From Henricia sp. BOLD:AAB3569 (lineage: Eukaryota > Echinodermata > Asteroidea > Spinulosida > Echinasteridae): a DNA stretch of 64,000 bases. A program made the translations under genes and the position numbers. Positions within the stretch are counted from its first letter, which is position 1; the number at the start of each line of letters is the position of its first letter. The DNA lies in the NCBI GenBank assembly GCA_037783545.1, contig JBBELK010000329.1, positions 2,060,501 through 2,124,500 of the forward strand, written 5' to 3'. The notes under the pieces were generated by a model. It saw only the letters and a program-made list of their open reading frames with translations. It was not told where the DNA came from and ran no database searches. This document shows positions 11,201-20,967 of this stretch, piece by piece.

Positions 11201-14200
11201 ACTTGACCACTAAGTGGCCGTAGTAACCAACTCCCAACAATCGCGTGTCTTGGTGAAATTTTTGTGAAATTGTAGTAACATTTTTCGACACCCAGTTTGG
11301 CTCTTAGATTTGAATCGAGATTTAAAGGCAGTATACATCATTGGTAATCTCGAAAATTAGAAATGTTCACAGATTTACGCCTAACTTACACAATATAAAC
11401 ATGATGACCGTAAAAAACTTCCCCTAAAATGGTTTTGTCTGAAGTGCTATAGTCTTTGAGAAATGAGTAAAACAATTAGGTTTTCGTCTCATGAGACAAA
11501 TTCAATTCGCCCCAAAACCATTTCGCCCAAGTGCAATTTTGCCCCAAACCACTTCGCCATAGTACCATTTCGCCCCAAATTACTTCGTCCAAACACTACA
11601 TCGCCCAAATGCCACTTCGCCCCAAAACCACTTCGTGCACAGGCCGTGGTTCAGGGCGAAGTGGTTTTGGGGCGAAATTACTGCAAACCCTTTTTGGACT
11701 GTTTTCTCAAAAGTTAGACGAATTACGGAGCTGGTTTTTGCTCAGGTTGGTTTTAATCATGCATATCTTCAATCACACAGGGGGATAAAACTATTTGTAA
11801 CAGTTTACCAATCATGTATACTATCTTTAACACTTGTAAACGATTCTAGATATCACATACCTGTAAATGTCTCCGCCAATGGGAATACTTTGACCCTTGA
11901 TGGTGGCGCTCAAAATGATGTGCTGATGGGGTTCAATAAAACCCGGCATGAGGGCTTGTTGGTTCAGAAAGATAACCTGCGTCTCAGGACCAACATGGTG
12001 GAAGACTTCCTTCATGGACCCCACCGCTAAGATGATGTCATTTACAATGGCCACGGCTTCGGGCTTCGGGGAGGCACGGTATTTCTCCGAGTCGGTTGAC
12101 GGGCCTTCCTCCATGGTGATTATGCTTCCACCGTAGAAGATGACGTCAGCCTTACGCACTGTGAAATAAAAGGGTTTTGGAGTTAAAAAGTATTTTCACC
12201 GCAAAAACATCTCCACATAACACGTTTTAAGGGTATAAAGTTCTCGGCAACGCACTGAGCATGCTCGAGAACATAAATGAACAATTTCGTCGCAAAGAAA
12301 GCTTCACAGTTTCCCAAATGACAGTTTAATTTGTTCCCAAATTGCCGTGCAAATTAATTATAGACCGTTTTGATTGTGTCGGCATTGACAATTTAAACAC
12401 TTATGTATCAAAGGGTGCCCCAAAAGATGGCATTCAGTAGACTGCCGAAGTTAATACGGCATCGTTTGTTAGTCGTCTAGGCAATGGCTCTACACTAAAC
12501 CGTGTCCCTGTGCTTTTGCAATGGTACTTTTTCTGACGGCCATGATGTTAATAGCCAATTACCATGGCAGCACGTCACACTTCGTCTGTCTATTGATACG
12601 GTCTGTATACCCATCTTCGGTGATACCTTTCGGGAGTAATTCTACTCGTTTGACGGGGGAGGGAGTAATCTTGCTGCCGTGTTAACACGGGTACACCGAC
12701 TAAACGCTGCTATTGCATACCTTGGTGGCGCACTTTTTACCAGCAAAGGGTGCGACACACGAAACAATCTACCATACGCATTTGCCAGTTGAGACTCCAT
12801 GCACTAAGTCTATGGCGCATGACATAAAAATCCCAAGTGTTTAAGGGACAACTTGATATTGTTTCATTGCTAAAATCAGGTTTCCTGACAAAATTGACCC
12901 TTTCTGATGTCATTAGGAAGGGTAAGAGTTGGGAAGTTGATCAGAAGTTGGGTTCATTACCATGCACAGACACCCATGATTTTCTTTGTTATGACATATA
13001 AACCATGTAAAAATGTTAGTTTGGTGATAAAAATGCAAAATTAGGAAAGAAAAGTGTCATGAATTTACCAAAGGAAAAACTTACAATTTGTGAGAGTTGT
13101 CCCATAGGTACAGGTTTAGCGCATGGTGTCTCAGAGGGTGCCGTGCATGGTAATCTCTCTATGTCTTTTACTGTTAATCCTAACAATCTTACCTTCGGTG
13201 CAGTTAACTCCTTGCCATAACAAAGTACAATGGCATCGGTGAGTATTCACTTCGTCCACACATGTCCCATTGTTAGCACAAGGCCTGTGGACGCATTCGT
13301 CTAATTCTGTCAAGAGAAATCGGTTACATTTAGGCTATGGATGGTGAAGTGACATGGACACAAATTATCAAAAACACTGTTAAAGGGCCCCTTATTTAGG
13401 ATTTTTATCAATGAAATCTATGCTTTAAAACCACTCTACTCAGTTAAAGTCATAAAAATCCTACTTGGAGCTTGCTTTGGGGGTTAAAACAAAGGTTTAG
13501 TTTTTATGCTAATGCGAATATTCATGACCAAGGTCAGTATGTCACAAGAGGCAAACACAGGAAAATCACATTCAACTGTGCACAAAAGATTCCACTTTTT
13601 TCTTAATTTTTCTGAAACTTTTGTAATCCATGGCTGTTTGAGTTTGTTTTACATGTTGCCTGCTGTTAGCCATGACAAAACTGGGGGTAGAAACTGCAGC
13701 AATTTGCCACAAGTCCAACTTGAAGTCTTGTTTTTTCTTAACTTTTCCCTTCTGTCTTCCTTACGTGATGGACTAAAAACAGCGCCCTCTGTCTGTGATT
13801 TATTGTAGTGAAATCTTCAAAGTTGAAAAAGGCCACCTTTTATTGATTTTACATCTAAACGAACAATAGTATGTCTTGCTGAACAAGTAATCCGTCATTA
13901 TGAAGCAAAGCTTAGGCACAAAGTTGTTCAGCATGTCACAGGCCCTTTAAGCACTATACCAATCGTAATCTCAACTAGACGTCGTAGAATTATGTATTGA
14001 TATTCACAGTGCATTTTGTGCACGATATGCAGGGGCGGATGGGGAGAACGTGCCCGCCTCCACCCTTTCCTAAAAAAACAAAAAAGAAGACCATCCGTTT
14101 CGTTAAATTATCTATAATTTGTGCAACTGTTGGGCCGGTATCTGCCTTATACGACACTTTTGCCTGCTTATATTGTCCGAGATCGCCCCACATAGCGCAT

Positions 14201-16734
14201 ATAGAATCCAAACTTTTCCCGGGAAATTTGGAAAAAGCTGCTTAAAGGGCCCATGACTTTTTGCCTAATCTTTGCTTCATAAGAGCCGGAGGGGAATTGG
14301 AGCCGGAGGGGAATTTTTCCATTTTTAATTTTTAATTTTTTTTAATTTTTTTTATTTTCTCTTAAAGAGTTTTTGCGGGTTTTTCGCCCTTCCCGTAAAT
14401 TTTAGTGTCACATGCATGTATAATAATTACTTGTGATGTTGTTCTTCTGTAACCATTATTTTTTTTTATGTTGTAGTTGTTTACAAATGTATCTTATTCC
14501 AGTTTGTTAGTAATTATGAAGTTGTTCAATTGAGTATATTTGTTCTATGTGTGTTTGCAGGGCCCCAATGGAAACCAGTTTTTGTAAACTGTTTGGGCAC
14601 ACCCTGGGTAAATAAATGGAATAAATATAAAATAAATAATGATGGATTACTTGTTCAGCAAGACATACGGTACTATTGTTCGTTTGGATGTAAAATAAAT
14701 AAAAGGTGGCATTTTTCAACTTCCAAGGAAAACATTCGCGATTTCCAGTAAAAAATTGAACAAAACTATCGAGTCGGCTTTCAGTGGATAAACGTTGATA
14801 CTGGAAAATTAGTTTACAAATAATCGGTGGATTTTCGACGATATCCTCGGAAATATGCGGCCTAGAAGCGCGGGAGTTTCAGTTTCGTAATCAGAAAAAT
14901 ATAACGGATGTTATGATATAAAAATCTCATGACCCATAAGGTAAGTCCCGGGGAGTTATGGGTAAAAAAAAGTGATCTGGTCACACTCCTTTAAACATTT
15001 CACGCCCCGCCCCCTTCCCATTTGAAAAATCCTGGATCCGCCCCCGATATGAGACTGAGTGAACAGTACGATATGTGGCAAAGGGACTCCCCCTAACGCC
15101 CATATACCTCAACACACTCTTCCTTTTTGTTAACGCATCAACCTCCCCCCTAAAAACTGAAAGGAATTCCTTGGAAGTTCCTTCAAGTTGGATGTTGGAG
15201 ACAATAGGGGAACAACAGTAGGGGGATACCCTCCGCCACATATCGTGAGGGTGGCCACTCCGTCTCATATTGTGTAGCATATCCATTCAGTAATTTAAAA
15301 TTGTTTACTTTGTACTAAACAAACTAATTATTACATACCTGTTTCACAGTTGCGTCCCTTGTAACCTTGCGGGCAGATACACGCGTACGAGTCCCCAAAC
15401 TCAACGCAGACTCCCCCGTGTAGACACGGCATGGAGGCACACTCCTCCGCTGTACCGTTAAAACAGAAAGTTATTTAGTAAAAACTTAATGACTTCTCAT
15501 TTAGAATTTATTCGTCATTTTTCTTCAAACAAAAAGGTATAAAGTATATACACTAAGCTAGTGAAGGTTTTGACGCATCGCTAGTTCCTCGACAACGTTT
15601 TTTATACACCGCAAGTTGCGATTTGTGTTTGGGTTGTCGTTACTATCGCATCGCTCGTGTTTGGACACACGCCCCGACCATATCGCGTGACCTGACTAAC
15701 AATAGGGGCGTTCGAGATGCTGACACCGGGTAGCGATTTTTTTTACCGTACCACATATTCGCTATGGGGCTTCATCGATTGGTGCATTGTAAATGAATAT
15801 TCATATTTTCTATATAGCGCCTCCAAGAGTAGTCTAGTGGTTAAGACGTAGTGCTATCAATCGAGAGATGGCAGGATCGAATCTCCTCGGAGTCGTATTA
15901 TTTTTTTTCACTATTAATTGAGGAAAGAGTGTGGTATGGTGGGGTTATGTTGAGGTAGTTAATCAACGAAACACATCAGTATGCAACATATGCATGGGGG
16001 TTAAACCAATCAGAAGCAATGTTCGCTAAACAACGGTACGGAAAAAAAATATCGCCACCGGGTAACACCAACTTACACCGGAGCGTTCTTTTAGCCATCA
16101 CGTGCTACACGAGTCTGCCCCGGTGGCAGCCACCACTACCCGAGCGGGTCTGTGGTGTAAAGCAAGGTGTAATGACGTCACATAGTAACCGCGAGTAGTA
16201 AAACATGGCGGACAGTTTGGAATCGCGACGGGAGTACGAAGAAAATGACACAAAATAGGAGGGAATAGGGCTGTAAATACATTTTGCTGAATCAGTAGAT
16301 GTCTGTGGGCATTGACGAAGTTTATTTCGGTACTTTAGGGCTACTATTTTTGCGTGGCGCCGGCCTAATTTTTCATCCCGAGTCGAACGATAACGGCGTT
16401 TATAAATCCCCACCCGGCAACAACCTTTGACCACGTGTTCCCAGAATTCAAAGCGAGACCCTGTGTCGTTCGTTTTGCATCTTCTGGGGGCTTCCCCCGG
16501 TGTAAACCCCCCGTTACCCGGTGTAAGCGTCTCGAACGCCCCTCATATAACATAACCGCTTCTACGTCAAATTCTTTCACAAATGTCCACATAGAAGGTA
16601 GTTCTTGAAGTGAAACGACATCACCCCCACCCAAAACCCCAACAATCCCCTAGTGTCCACTTACCATTTGCAAACGGCGAATTTCCAAAGAAGCAGGCAG
16701 TAAGGCATAGCAACGTTCCCAACCAGAACTCCAT
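4850..16734 (-). CDS. secreted EGF-EGF-amidohydrolase protein (Amidohydrolase_3/YtcJ-like), nine exons
   Basis: Exons in coding order: 16734-16665, 15449-15339, 13306-13193, 12158-11861, 9430-9199, 8934-8649, 8295-7949, 7276-7040 and 5203-4850, giving 682 aa with phases 1,1,1,2,0,1,0,0. Residues 1-23 form a signal peptide. Two six-cysteine EGF domains follow (about 25-60 and 61-98; the second begins ELDEC, as in calcium-binding EGFs). Residues 99-682 are a full amidohydrolase: [10 protein letters not shown] (metal ligands H176 and H178), [14 protein letters not shown] (~408-421), AIHAHGE (H470), HRIEH (H498, H502) and Asp566 in the DHPTFPG segment, then the [12 protein letters not shown] barrel-closing strand. 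Known relatives of the enzyme domain hydrolyse amide or related bonds with one or two metals; the substrate here is unknown. The signal peptide and EGFs imply secretion, which is unusual because YtcJ-like enzymes are normally single-domain. All expected metal ligands are present, so activity is plausible. Confidence 0.88.
5299..5440. mobile_element. MITE, 'tagacc...gacaggg' family, copy 1
   Basis: About 145 bp with the left block 'ccatgacagggg' and the right inverted block 'cccttgtcatggccg'. Other copies: 33027-33176, 44591-44741, 59223-59360, and a worn one near 7640-7745. Lies in intron 8 of the minus-strand gene. Confidence 0.75.
5821..6410. mobile_element. ~590-bp TIR element, 'gccgatttcacgaaac' ends
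   Basis: The ends 'cagccgatttcacgaaac' and 'gtttcgtgaaatcggctg' are perfect inverted repeats of 18 bp. The interior is full of 'cgcaagttacgcca' / 'tggcgtaa' words in both orientations, so it folds extensively. No coding. Lies in intron 8. Confidence 0.85.
6560..6960. repeat. degenerate inverted-repeat region
   Basis: 'ggtcccgagctcggg' near 6590 and 'ctgatcccgagctcgg' near 6925 face each other, with 'gatcccc/ggggtctgatcc' words between. Probably an eroded MITE; boundaries uncertain. Confidence 0.35.
7040..7276 (-). CDS. exon 8: amidohydrolase domain with HRIEH motif
   Basis: [19 protein letters not shown] through SNVIWTIHQ|gtacgt. HRIEH supplies a metal-ligand His. Phase 0 on both sides. Confidence 0.92.
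7757..7900. mobile_element. MITE, 'tagaccgtatcgaat' family, full copy
   Basis: 144 bp, ends 'tatagaccgtatcgaat' and 'attcgatacggtct' inverted. Lies in intron 7 of the amidohydrolase gene; a partial relative is at 4.37 kb and another near 47.73 kb. Confidence 0.75.
7949..8295 (-). CDS. exon 7: amidohydrolase domain with ADG and HAHG motifs
   Basis: [12 protein letters not shown] to HALEQ. Carries [14 protein letters not shown] and [10 protein letters not shown], the latter holding a metal-ligand His. Ends CAG|gtaagc, phase 0. Confidence 0.92.
8649..8934 (-). CDS. exon 6: amidohydrolase domain
   Basis: Starts [20 protein letters not shown] and includes [11 protein letters not shown] end the exon at the gtgagc donor (8648) because that phase-1 junction is the one that keeps the frame into exon 7; the frame also stays open a few codons further. 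Confidence 0.88.
9199..9430 (-). CDS. exon 5: amidohydrolase domain
   Basis: Frame from [15 protein letters not shown] to QPALNAVN. Contains the FFGWDPELI and [11 protein letters not shown] segments conserved in Amidohydrolase_3 ('G.DP.L' and 'dghsaWvN'). Phase 2 in, phase 0 out. Confidence 0.9.
9624..10592. mobile_element. TTAA-flanked non-autonomous element, family A copy 1
   Basis: About 961 bp between TTAA at 9624 and TTAA at 10589. Terminal blocks 'acagctagaatccccc' and 'gggggattct' are inverted. Very similar over most of its length to 43556-44475, with small indels. No intact ORF. TTAA target sites are typical of piggyBac and Kolobok elements. Lies in intron 4. Confidence 0.85.
11322..11830. 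mobile_element. TTAA-flanked non-autonomous element, family B copy 1
   Basis: TTAA at 11322 and 11827. Ends 'aaaggcagtatacatcattggtaa' and its near-inverse. The interior holds repeated 'cgccccaaaaccacttcgcc' words, some inverted. A second, inverted copy at 40542-41281 carries another insertion. Lies in intron 4. Confidence 0.85.
11861..12158 (-). CDS. exon 4: amidohydrolase N-terminal strand region and HxH motif
   Basis: Begins [16 protein letters not shown], the composite-domain beta strands of amidohydrolases, and reaches [12 protein letters not shown], the metal-binding loop after barrel strand 1. Ends ATTTACAG|gtatgt in phase 2. Confidence 0.92.
12440..12605. repeat. degenerate copy of a small dispersed element
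   Basis: 'gactgccgaagttaatacggcatc...' and 'accatggcagcacgtcacacttcg' match the 1659-1771 and 27985-28110 elements. Lies in intron 3. Confidence 0.5.
13193..13306 (-). CDS. exon 3: EGF domain 2, calcium-binding-like start
   Basis: 114 bp, phase 1-1: [16 protein letters not shown], then [12 protein letters not shown]. The D-E-C start resembles cbEGF, but the usual Asn and aromatic positions (VDEVNTHRC) fit only partly, so calcium binding is possible and not certain. Confidence 0.9.
13380..13950. mobile_element. TTAA-flanked TIR element with 'aaagggcc' ends
   Basis: Starts TTAAAGGGCC and ends GGCCCTTTAA; 571 bp. The interior near 13860-13935 shares a block with the element at 14.24 kb (inverted) and with the 594-bp 'gggcccatgtgc' family. 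Intron 2 of the amidohydrolase gene. Confidence 0.75.
14030..15046. mobile_element. TIR element with 'caggggcgg' ends and 5-bp TSD ATATG
   Basis: Left CAGGGGCGGAT and right ATCCGCCCCCG are inverted, flanked by ATATG at 14025-14029 and 15047-15051. The same terminal type with a 5-bp TSD (AGACT) occurs at 23314-23452. It carries an inner TTAA-flanked element at 14242-14994, so the original element was short. No coding. Confidence 0.75.
14242..14994. mobile_element. TTAA-flanked element nested in the 14.03-kb element
   Basis: TTAAAGGGCCCATGAC at the left and CTCCTTTAA at the right. The inner part at 14640-14720 is the reverse complement of part of the 13.38-kb element, suggesting one family with diverged halves. 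AT-rich, non-coding. Confidence 0.65.
15064..15250. mobile_element. MITE, 'cacgatatgtggcaa' family, copy 2
   Basis: 'acgatatgtggcaaaggga' at the left and 'ccgccacatatcgt' at the right are inverted. The interior matches copies 1 and 3 in inverse orientation, with only two 'ccttggaa' motifs instead of a long array. Confidence 0.75.
15339..15449 (-). CDS. exon 2: EGF domain 1
   Basis: 111 bp, phase 1-1, a self-contained EGF module with spacing C-x4-C-x5-C-x8-C-x-C-x8-C ([26 protein letters not shown]). Flanked by cag| and |gtatgt. Symmetric phase-1 exons are the classic shuffled EGF unit. Confidence 0.9.
15704..16543. mobile_element. 840-bp TIR element in intron 1 of the amidohydrolase gene
   Basis: Ends 'aggggcgttcgagatgctgac' and the near-inverse 'taagcgtctcgaacgcccct'; the 'caccgggta' words behind the ends also match. 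It contains a tRNA-like segment at about 15830-15900. Confidence 0.7.
15830..15900 (+). repeat. tRNA-derived SINE head
   Basis: A box-like 'tagtctagtggttaagac' and B box 'ggatcgaatc' sit in cloverleaf spacing, with inverted acceptor words 'ctccaag' and 'ctcggag'. A T-rich run follows. More likely a SINE fragment than a working tRNA gene. Confidence 0.45.
16665..16734 (-). CDS. exon 1: start codon and signal peptide
   Basis: ATG at 16734 begins [19 protein letters not shown], a short N-region, a Leu/Cys-rich core and small residues before the likely cleavage site. The exon ends ...AATG|gtaagt in phase 1, matching the next EGF exon. A TATAAAA lies about 80 bp upstream. Confidence 0.75.
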
Positions 16735-16814
16735 GATGATCGTTATTCTGCGCTGCTTCGACAAGAAAAACTTGCCACCCTACATCAACGACAGACACGT
16801 TGAACATGCGTCGG

Positions 16815-16821
16815 TTTTATA
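16815..16821 (-). promoter_or_regulatory. candidate TATA box of the EGF-amidohydrolase gene
   Basis: On the minus strand TATAAAA sits about 80 bp before the ATG, which would leave a 5' untranslated region of roughly 50 bases. Position and sequence fit, but no initiator was verified. Confidence 0.4.
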
Positions 16822-17414
16822 GGTTGTCTGATACTGACAGAGTCAGTGCTTCTCAGCCAGGTGTCTTTTCTGATTGGCCAGTATTGATAAGATGGCGTCA
16901 CGATGCGGATTGGTTAAATATCAATGCCTTCAATGCAGCAAAATTAAAGCTAATCGATCCGTACATGTATTACCTCAACCCAGCTTCAAAAGCTAACTGT
17001 GACCTCGAAGGCTTCAATGCATGACTTGACTCACAAACGTTTTGTTGTGCAAACGTACTTCTCGCGTCTGTGAGCATGGCGTTATACAATTACTATTGAT
17101 CAGACGCCCTATATTTGCCCAACAAGGTATTGTGTATGCATGCAGAAACGTCGAACAAGCACTTTCTATTTGGAGAAAATTGCCAAAATATTTCAAATCT
17201 TTGCCCAATGCATAAAAAGAGCCCAAAGGACGCGAAATCTTTACTTGATGTGGGAGAGACAGGTCCTCGACCACAGTGATTTTTATTGCTTTTGTCGCTC
17301 CTATGCCCATCTTGTTTATGATGTACATTGTTGGCATGAATAAATAATAATAATAATAAATAATTAGCCTTCGTGCTGAATAGAGTAATCTACCCAAGTG
17401 AAAACGTACATATG

Positions 17415-17669
17415 CAGCACGATATGTGGCAAAGGGTATCCCCCTACCATTGTTCCCCCATTGTGTCTCCAAGGAATTTCCAAGGAATTTCCAAGGAATT
17501 TCCAAGGAATTTCCAAGGAATTTCCAAGGAATTTCCAAGGAATTTCCAAGGAATTTCCAAGGAATTCCTTTCAGTTTTTAGGGGTTGGGGAGTGGGTGTG
17601 AGCGCGGTTGGGTTGGTGCGTTAACAAAAGGGAAGAGTGTGTTGAGGTATGGGGGCACATATCGTGCTG
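17415..17669. mobile_element. MITE, 'cacgatatgtggcaa' family, copy 3, with an 11-bp repeat expansion
   Basis: Ends 'agcacgatatgtgg' and 'cacatatcgtgct' are inverted. Inside, an 11-bp unit 'tccaaggaatt' is repeated about nine times (17467-17563), where the other two copies have one to three. Confidence 0.85.
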
Positions 17670-17689
17670 GGTATAAAAACGTCACCCTT

Positions 17690-17900
17690 GGGGCGGTCGG
17701 GTTGGCGTACGGGTTCTTTCCTCGCCTTTCACCTCTGGCGTCCCGGGTTCGAATCCGGGGCGTGTATGTGGACTGGGTTTGCAGTCCCTACTTGACCGCG
17801 TGGGTTTTCCCCTGGGGCATTTCTCTGGGGGTTTTCCTCCCACTTCTAAAACTGCAACTCCTTCTTCGTCATTTCAAGTTGATAATATAGTATAGTTAAA
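17690..17900 (+). repeat. tRNA-derived SINE
   Basis: A box-like 'ggttggcgtacggg' at about 17699, B box 'gggttcgaatccggg' at about 17745, then a body with 'gggttttcccctggggc' and 'ggggttttcctcccac'. Abuts the preceding MITE. Confidence 0.7.
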
Positions 17901-18144
17901 GCTAAAACCGTATAGTTGATGGCATAAAGGGCCTAAGTTGCCGAAGATGCCATAAAATATACAACAACAACGTCACGCTTTGGGATGGGTGTTGCCGCTG
18001 CCGACGCTGAAGCTAAACGAGGCATTAACAAAAGTAACATTGACATACCAATTAGCCTTTCTAAAAGTGAACTTAAACGGGTCTTTAGAGTAGAAATGAA
18101 AAATAATTGGCAAACCTCGTGAAATAACAAGCAGGATTATCCCA

Positions 18145-18352
18145 AATGGATTAAACCTGATGTTAATTTTATTATGAATAGTTGGAGTAATAATAGAATA
18201 GATGATGTTGTTTTTCATCGTCTACGGATGGGGATGGGCAAAAACCGGAATAGTTATCTTCATCTGATAAACAAACATGATGATGGCTTATGTTCTCAAT
18301 GCGGAGTACCTGACACAGTGATGCATTTTCTTTTAGCATGTAAAAAAATATA
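18145..18352 (+). pseudogene. C-terminal fragment of a second LINE (Cys-His tail)
   Basis: The frame reads ...VVFHRLRMGMGKNRNSYLHL, then KHDDGLCSQCGVPD and MHFLLACKK, the C-x2-C...H...C knuckle at the C-terminus of several LINE ORF2 proteins. It stops soon after. Not connected to the LINE at 18.66 kb, which is a different family. Confidence 0.75.
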
Positions 18353-18459
18353 ACCAACAACGAGCTTGGTTTAAAATGTCTTCTTGATGGTCCTAATCCA
18401 CCTTCTAAACTAGTCAATACAATTTACTAAACTTTGCAAGGTGGACATTTTTATAACCT

Positions 18460-18655
18460 TTCCATATGAACGAGCTGAGTTCGGGTGGCGCTGTTTTGAT
18501 CGGATTGGTATGCAATATCATCTCCTCACTCCCGGAAATGAGGCATGCGGACCAGTGTTTGCTGGACCCATGCTTGTTGCATATCTTGATAATCACTATA
18601 GCGCCTTCCAACACTCTTTCACTACACCTTATGAGAGATTTCATTTACCTTTAAT
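18460..18655 (+). repeat. ~190-bp dispersed repeat, copy 1
   Basis: 'gagctgagttcgggtggcgctgttttgat' to 'catttacctttaatg' matches 24485-24675 with scattered changes. It follows the LINE tail at 18.15 kb and is probably that family's 3' region. The 18.66-kb LINE joins directly after it. Confidence 0.6.
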
Positions 18656-18958
18656 GGAATGCCACAACCAGTACACCGGACCCAACCACTCCCATCGATT
18701 ACATGTTTGTAGATGCCGTAATGACCCCACACAATCTACGCCAACTAAACTTCAACGCAACAAGAGGTGACCACATTCTGGATCTTGAGCTTTGCTCCAC
18801 TGAGTTAGACGCGACTTGCCATGAAGGCAACAACATATTCTCATCGGACCACAATGCACTCAGCGTTACCCTCCGCATCCTGCCATCACTAAAGCACGTC
18901 AAATCAAAACGAAAAAACTTAAACTTCCGCAAAGCTGACATGCACGACCTTCAGAGAA

Positions 18959-20967
18959 CACGGCGTGGCCCGCCTATGTCAAAAGTTGAAGAACATGAGC
19001 GCCATTGGATGAAAACGGATCCAAACTTGAAATTGTACAAGGAATTCATTTTTGGTGGTCTCGCTTTCTGGAAAAACCGGGAAAGTTGTCTAATTTGCAT
19101 AATTTGGATAAATTTGCATAAATCCATTTATTTCTCACGTATTAAGTCATATTACACATTAGCTATAGGGTTCCAAGGGTCGGAGGTTCTATTTTTCACC
19201 TCATTTCAGTGATTAGACGATGCTAATGAGCGGGTATAGGGATACATCAAGTCTAAAAATCTTATTTACTCGCGATATTACCGCAGGTGCTGTTGGATCC
19301 TTTGTCCCAAGTGATCATGTTTAATGTGACCATAGGAATCAGCTCGCCAGGGTCTACCTGCTTCTCGGTAAACATCATTCTGTAACAAAAGTAACCATTA
19401 AATGTGCTCAGGCAGGTGGGTGATCACCTGGCCGTGGGAATTTGTCAAATTGACGAAACTCACGTGAGATTGCGTTTAAAGGCTTTCTCCAAAAAGTGGT
19501 AGTTTCATTAAAGTTTTGGGAATCCGGGTCATATCAAGAAGATGGGCGATTTCTCAGAAAATGATGACCCCCTCGTGTCCAAAAAATAATGTCATTGTTT
19601 CTTCCCACGCAGAAAAATGGCAAGAAAAAGTGACATTTATTCAAATGAAAGTAATTGGTTTTTAATTATTTCAAGATATCTTTAAAACTGCTGAGGCTTT
19701 CAATTATAGAGATATCTTTAAATACAATTTATAAATACCTTGGACAGTTTACGCATCCCTATTGGCTGAGAGCACGTCACGTGGCTAGTCTTAAACGGAC
19801 GATAAAGACCAGCCAGTCTTAAACACCTTTTAGGCTGGCACGCGCCCGCGCCCTATCCAGCGCTTATGGAACACGCACACGCACACAGAAACTGCACGCG
19901 CCCGAAAGCAAAATGTGCACTACAAGTACCCGGCCATGTGCGTACGCGTACAACACGCTTGGAGTACGCGTAACGCGCACGAAGAATTACATTTTCGCGG
20001 ACAAATTCGTGTACTCCGATAGCAATAACTACATATCTCTGGAAATGCCACCCGACTTGTTAAGATCCTAAGATAATTTATCGCAGAATGACGACATATT
20101 CAGAGCACAGTGTCGTCATCCTGTAATAATTATCTTAGGAGAACGACATCCAGAATGTAGGATGACGGCATTTTGCACCGAATATGCTGTCATCCTGGAA
20201 TAAATTAGTTTAGGATTTCAACAAGTTGGATGGCACTTCCATAGCTCCGTAGTTGTTTCTTCAGAACAACCCCTTTACTTTGAATATTAAAATGTCACTT
20301 TTTCTCGCCATACTTAAATATAATTCTGCGTGAGAAGAAACACAATTGAGACATTAATTTTCACACCCGGCGGTTATTATCATTTTCTGACTGGATTTCA
20401 CCCATCATCTGGATGACCCCGATTCCCACAACTTCAAACAATGAAACTGCCAGTTTTGGGAGAAAGCTGTTAAACGCGATCTCACGTGAGTTTCGTCGAT
20501 TTAACAAGTTCCCATGCCCAGGTGATCACCCACCTGCTAGTAAGTGTATTCAATTGTTAAGATGTTTCCCGAGATGCTTGCCAGGTAGACCCTGGCAACC
20601 CGATTCCTATGGCAAAATTTAAAGTCAAATTTACAATGATCATTGCCACTTTCTCATTGCCACAAAGCATCTGCGACTCGATGTATCCCTATATTCGCTC
20701 ATTCGCAATATCTAATCACTGAAATGAGGTGAAAATAGAACCTCCGACCCTTGAAACTCTATAGCTCATGTGCAACATGGTCTTACAGCTGAAAGACCAA
20801 TGGATTGCGTGGATTTTTCGAATTTTTGCAAATTAGACACATTTCCCGGTTTTTCCGGAAAGCGAGACCACAAAAAATAAATTCCTTGTAAAATTTCAAG
20901 TTTGGATCCGTTTACATCCAATGGCGCTCATGTTCTTCAACTTTTGACATAGGCGGGCCACGCCGTG
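18959..20967. mobile_element. 2.0-kb fold-back element inserted in the LINE, TSD AGAA
   Basis: Termini CACGGCGTGGCCCGCC and GGCGGGCCACGCCGTG, flanked by AGAA (18955-18958 and 20968-20971). The two halves pair imperfectly for most of the length: for example 19195-19255 with 20680-20740, and 19405-19475 with 20480-20545. A smaller hairpin lies at about 20041-20235. No coding capacity seen. Confidence 0.88.

Noticed and set aside
17364..17624. periodic peptides on both strands
   Set aside because: Translation of the 11-bp 'ccaaggaattt' repeat.
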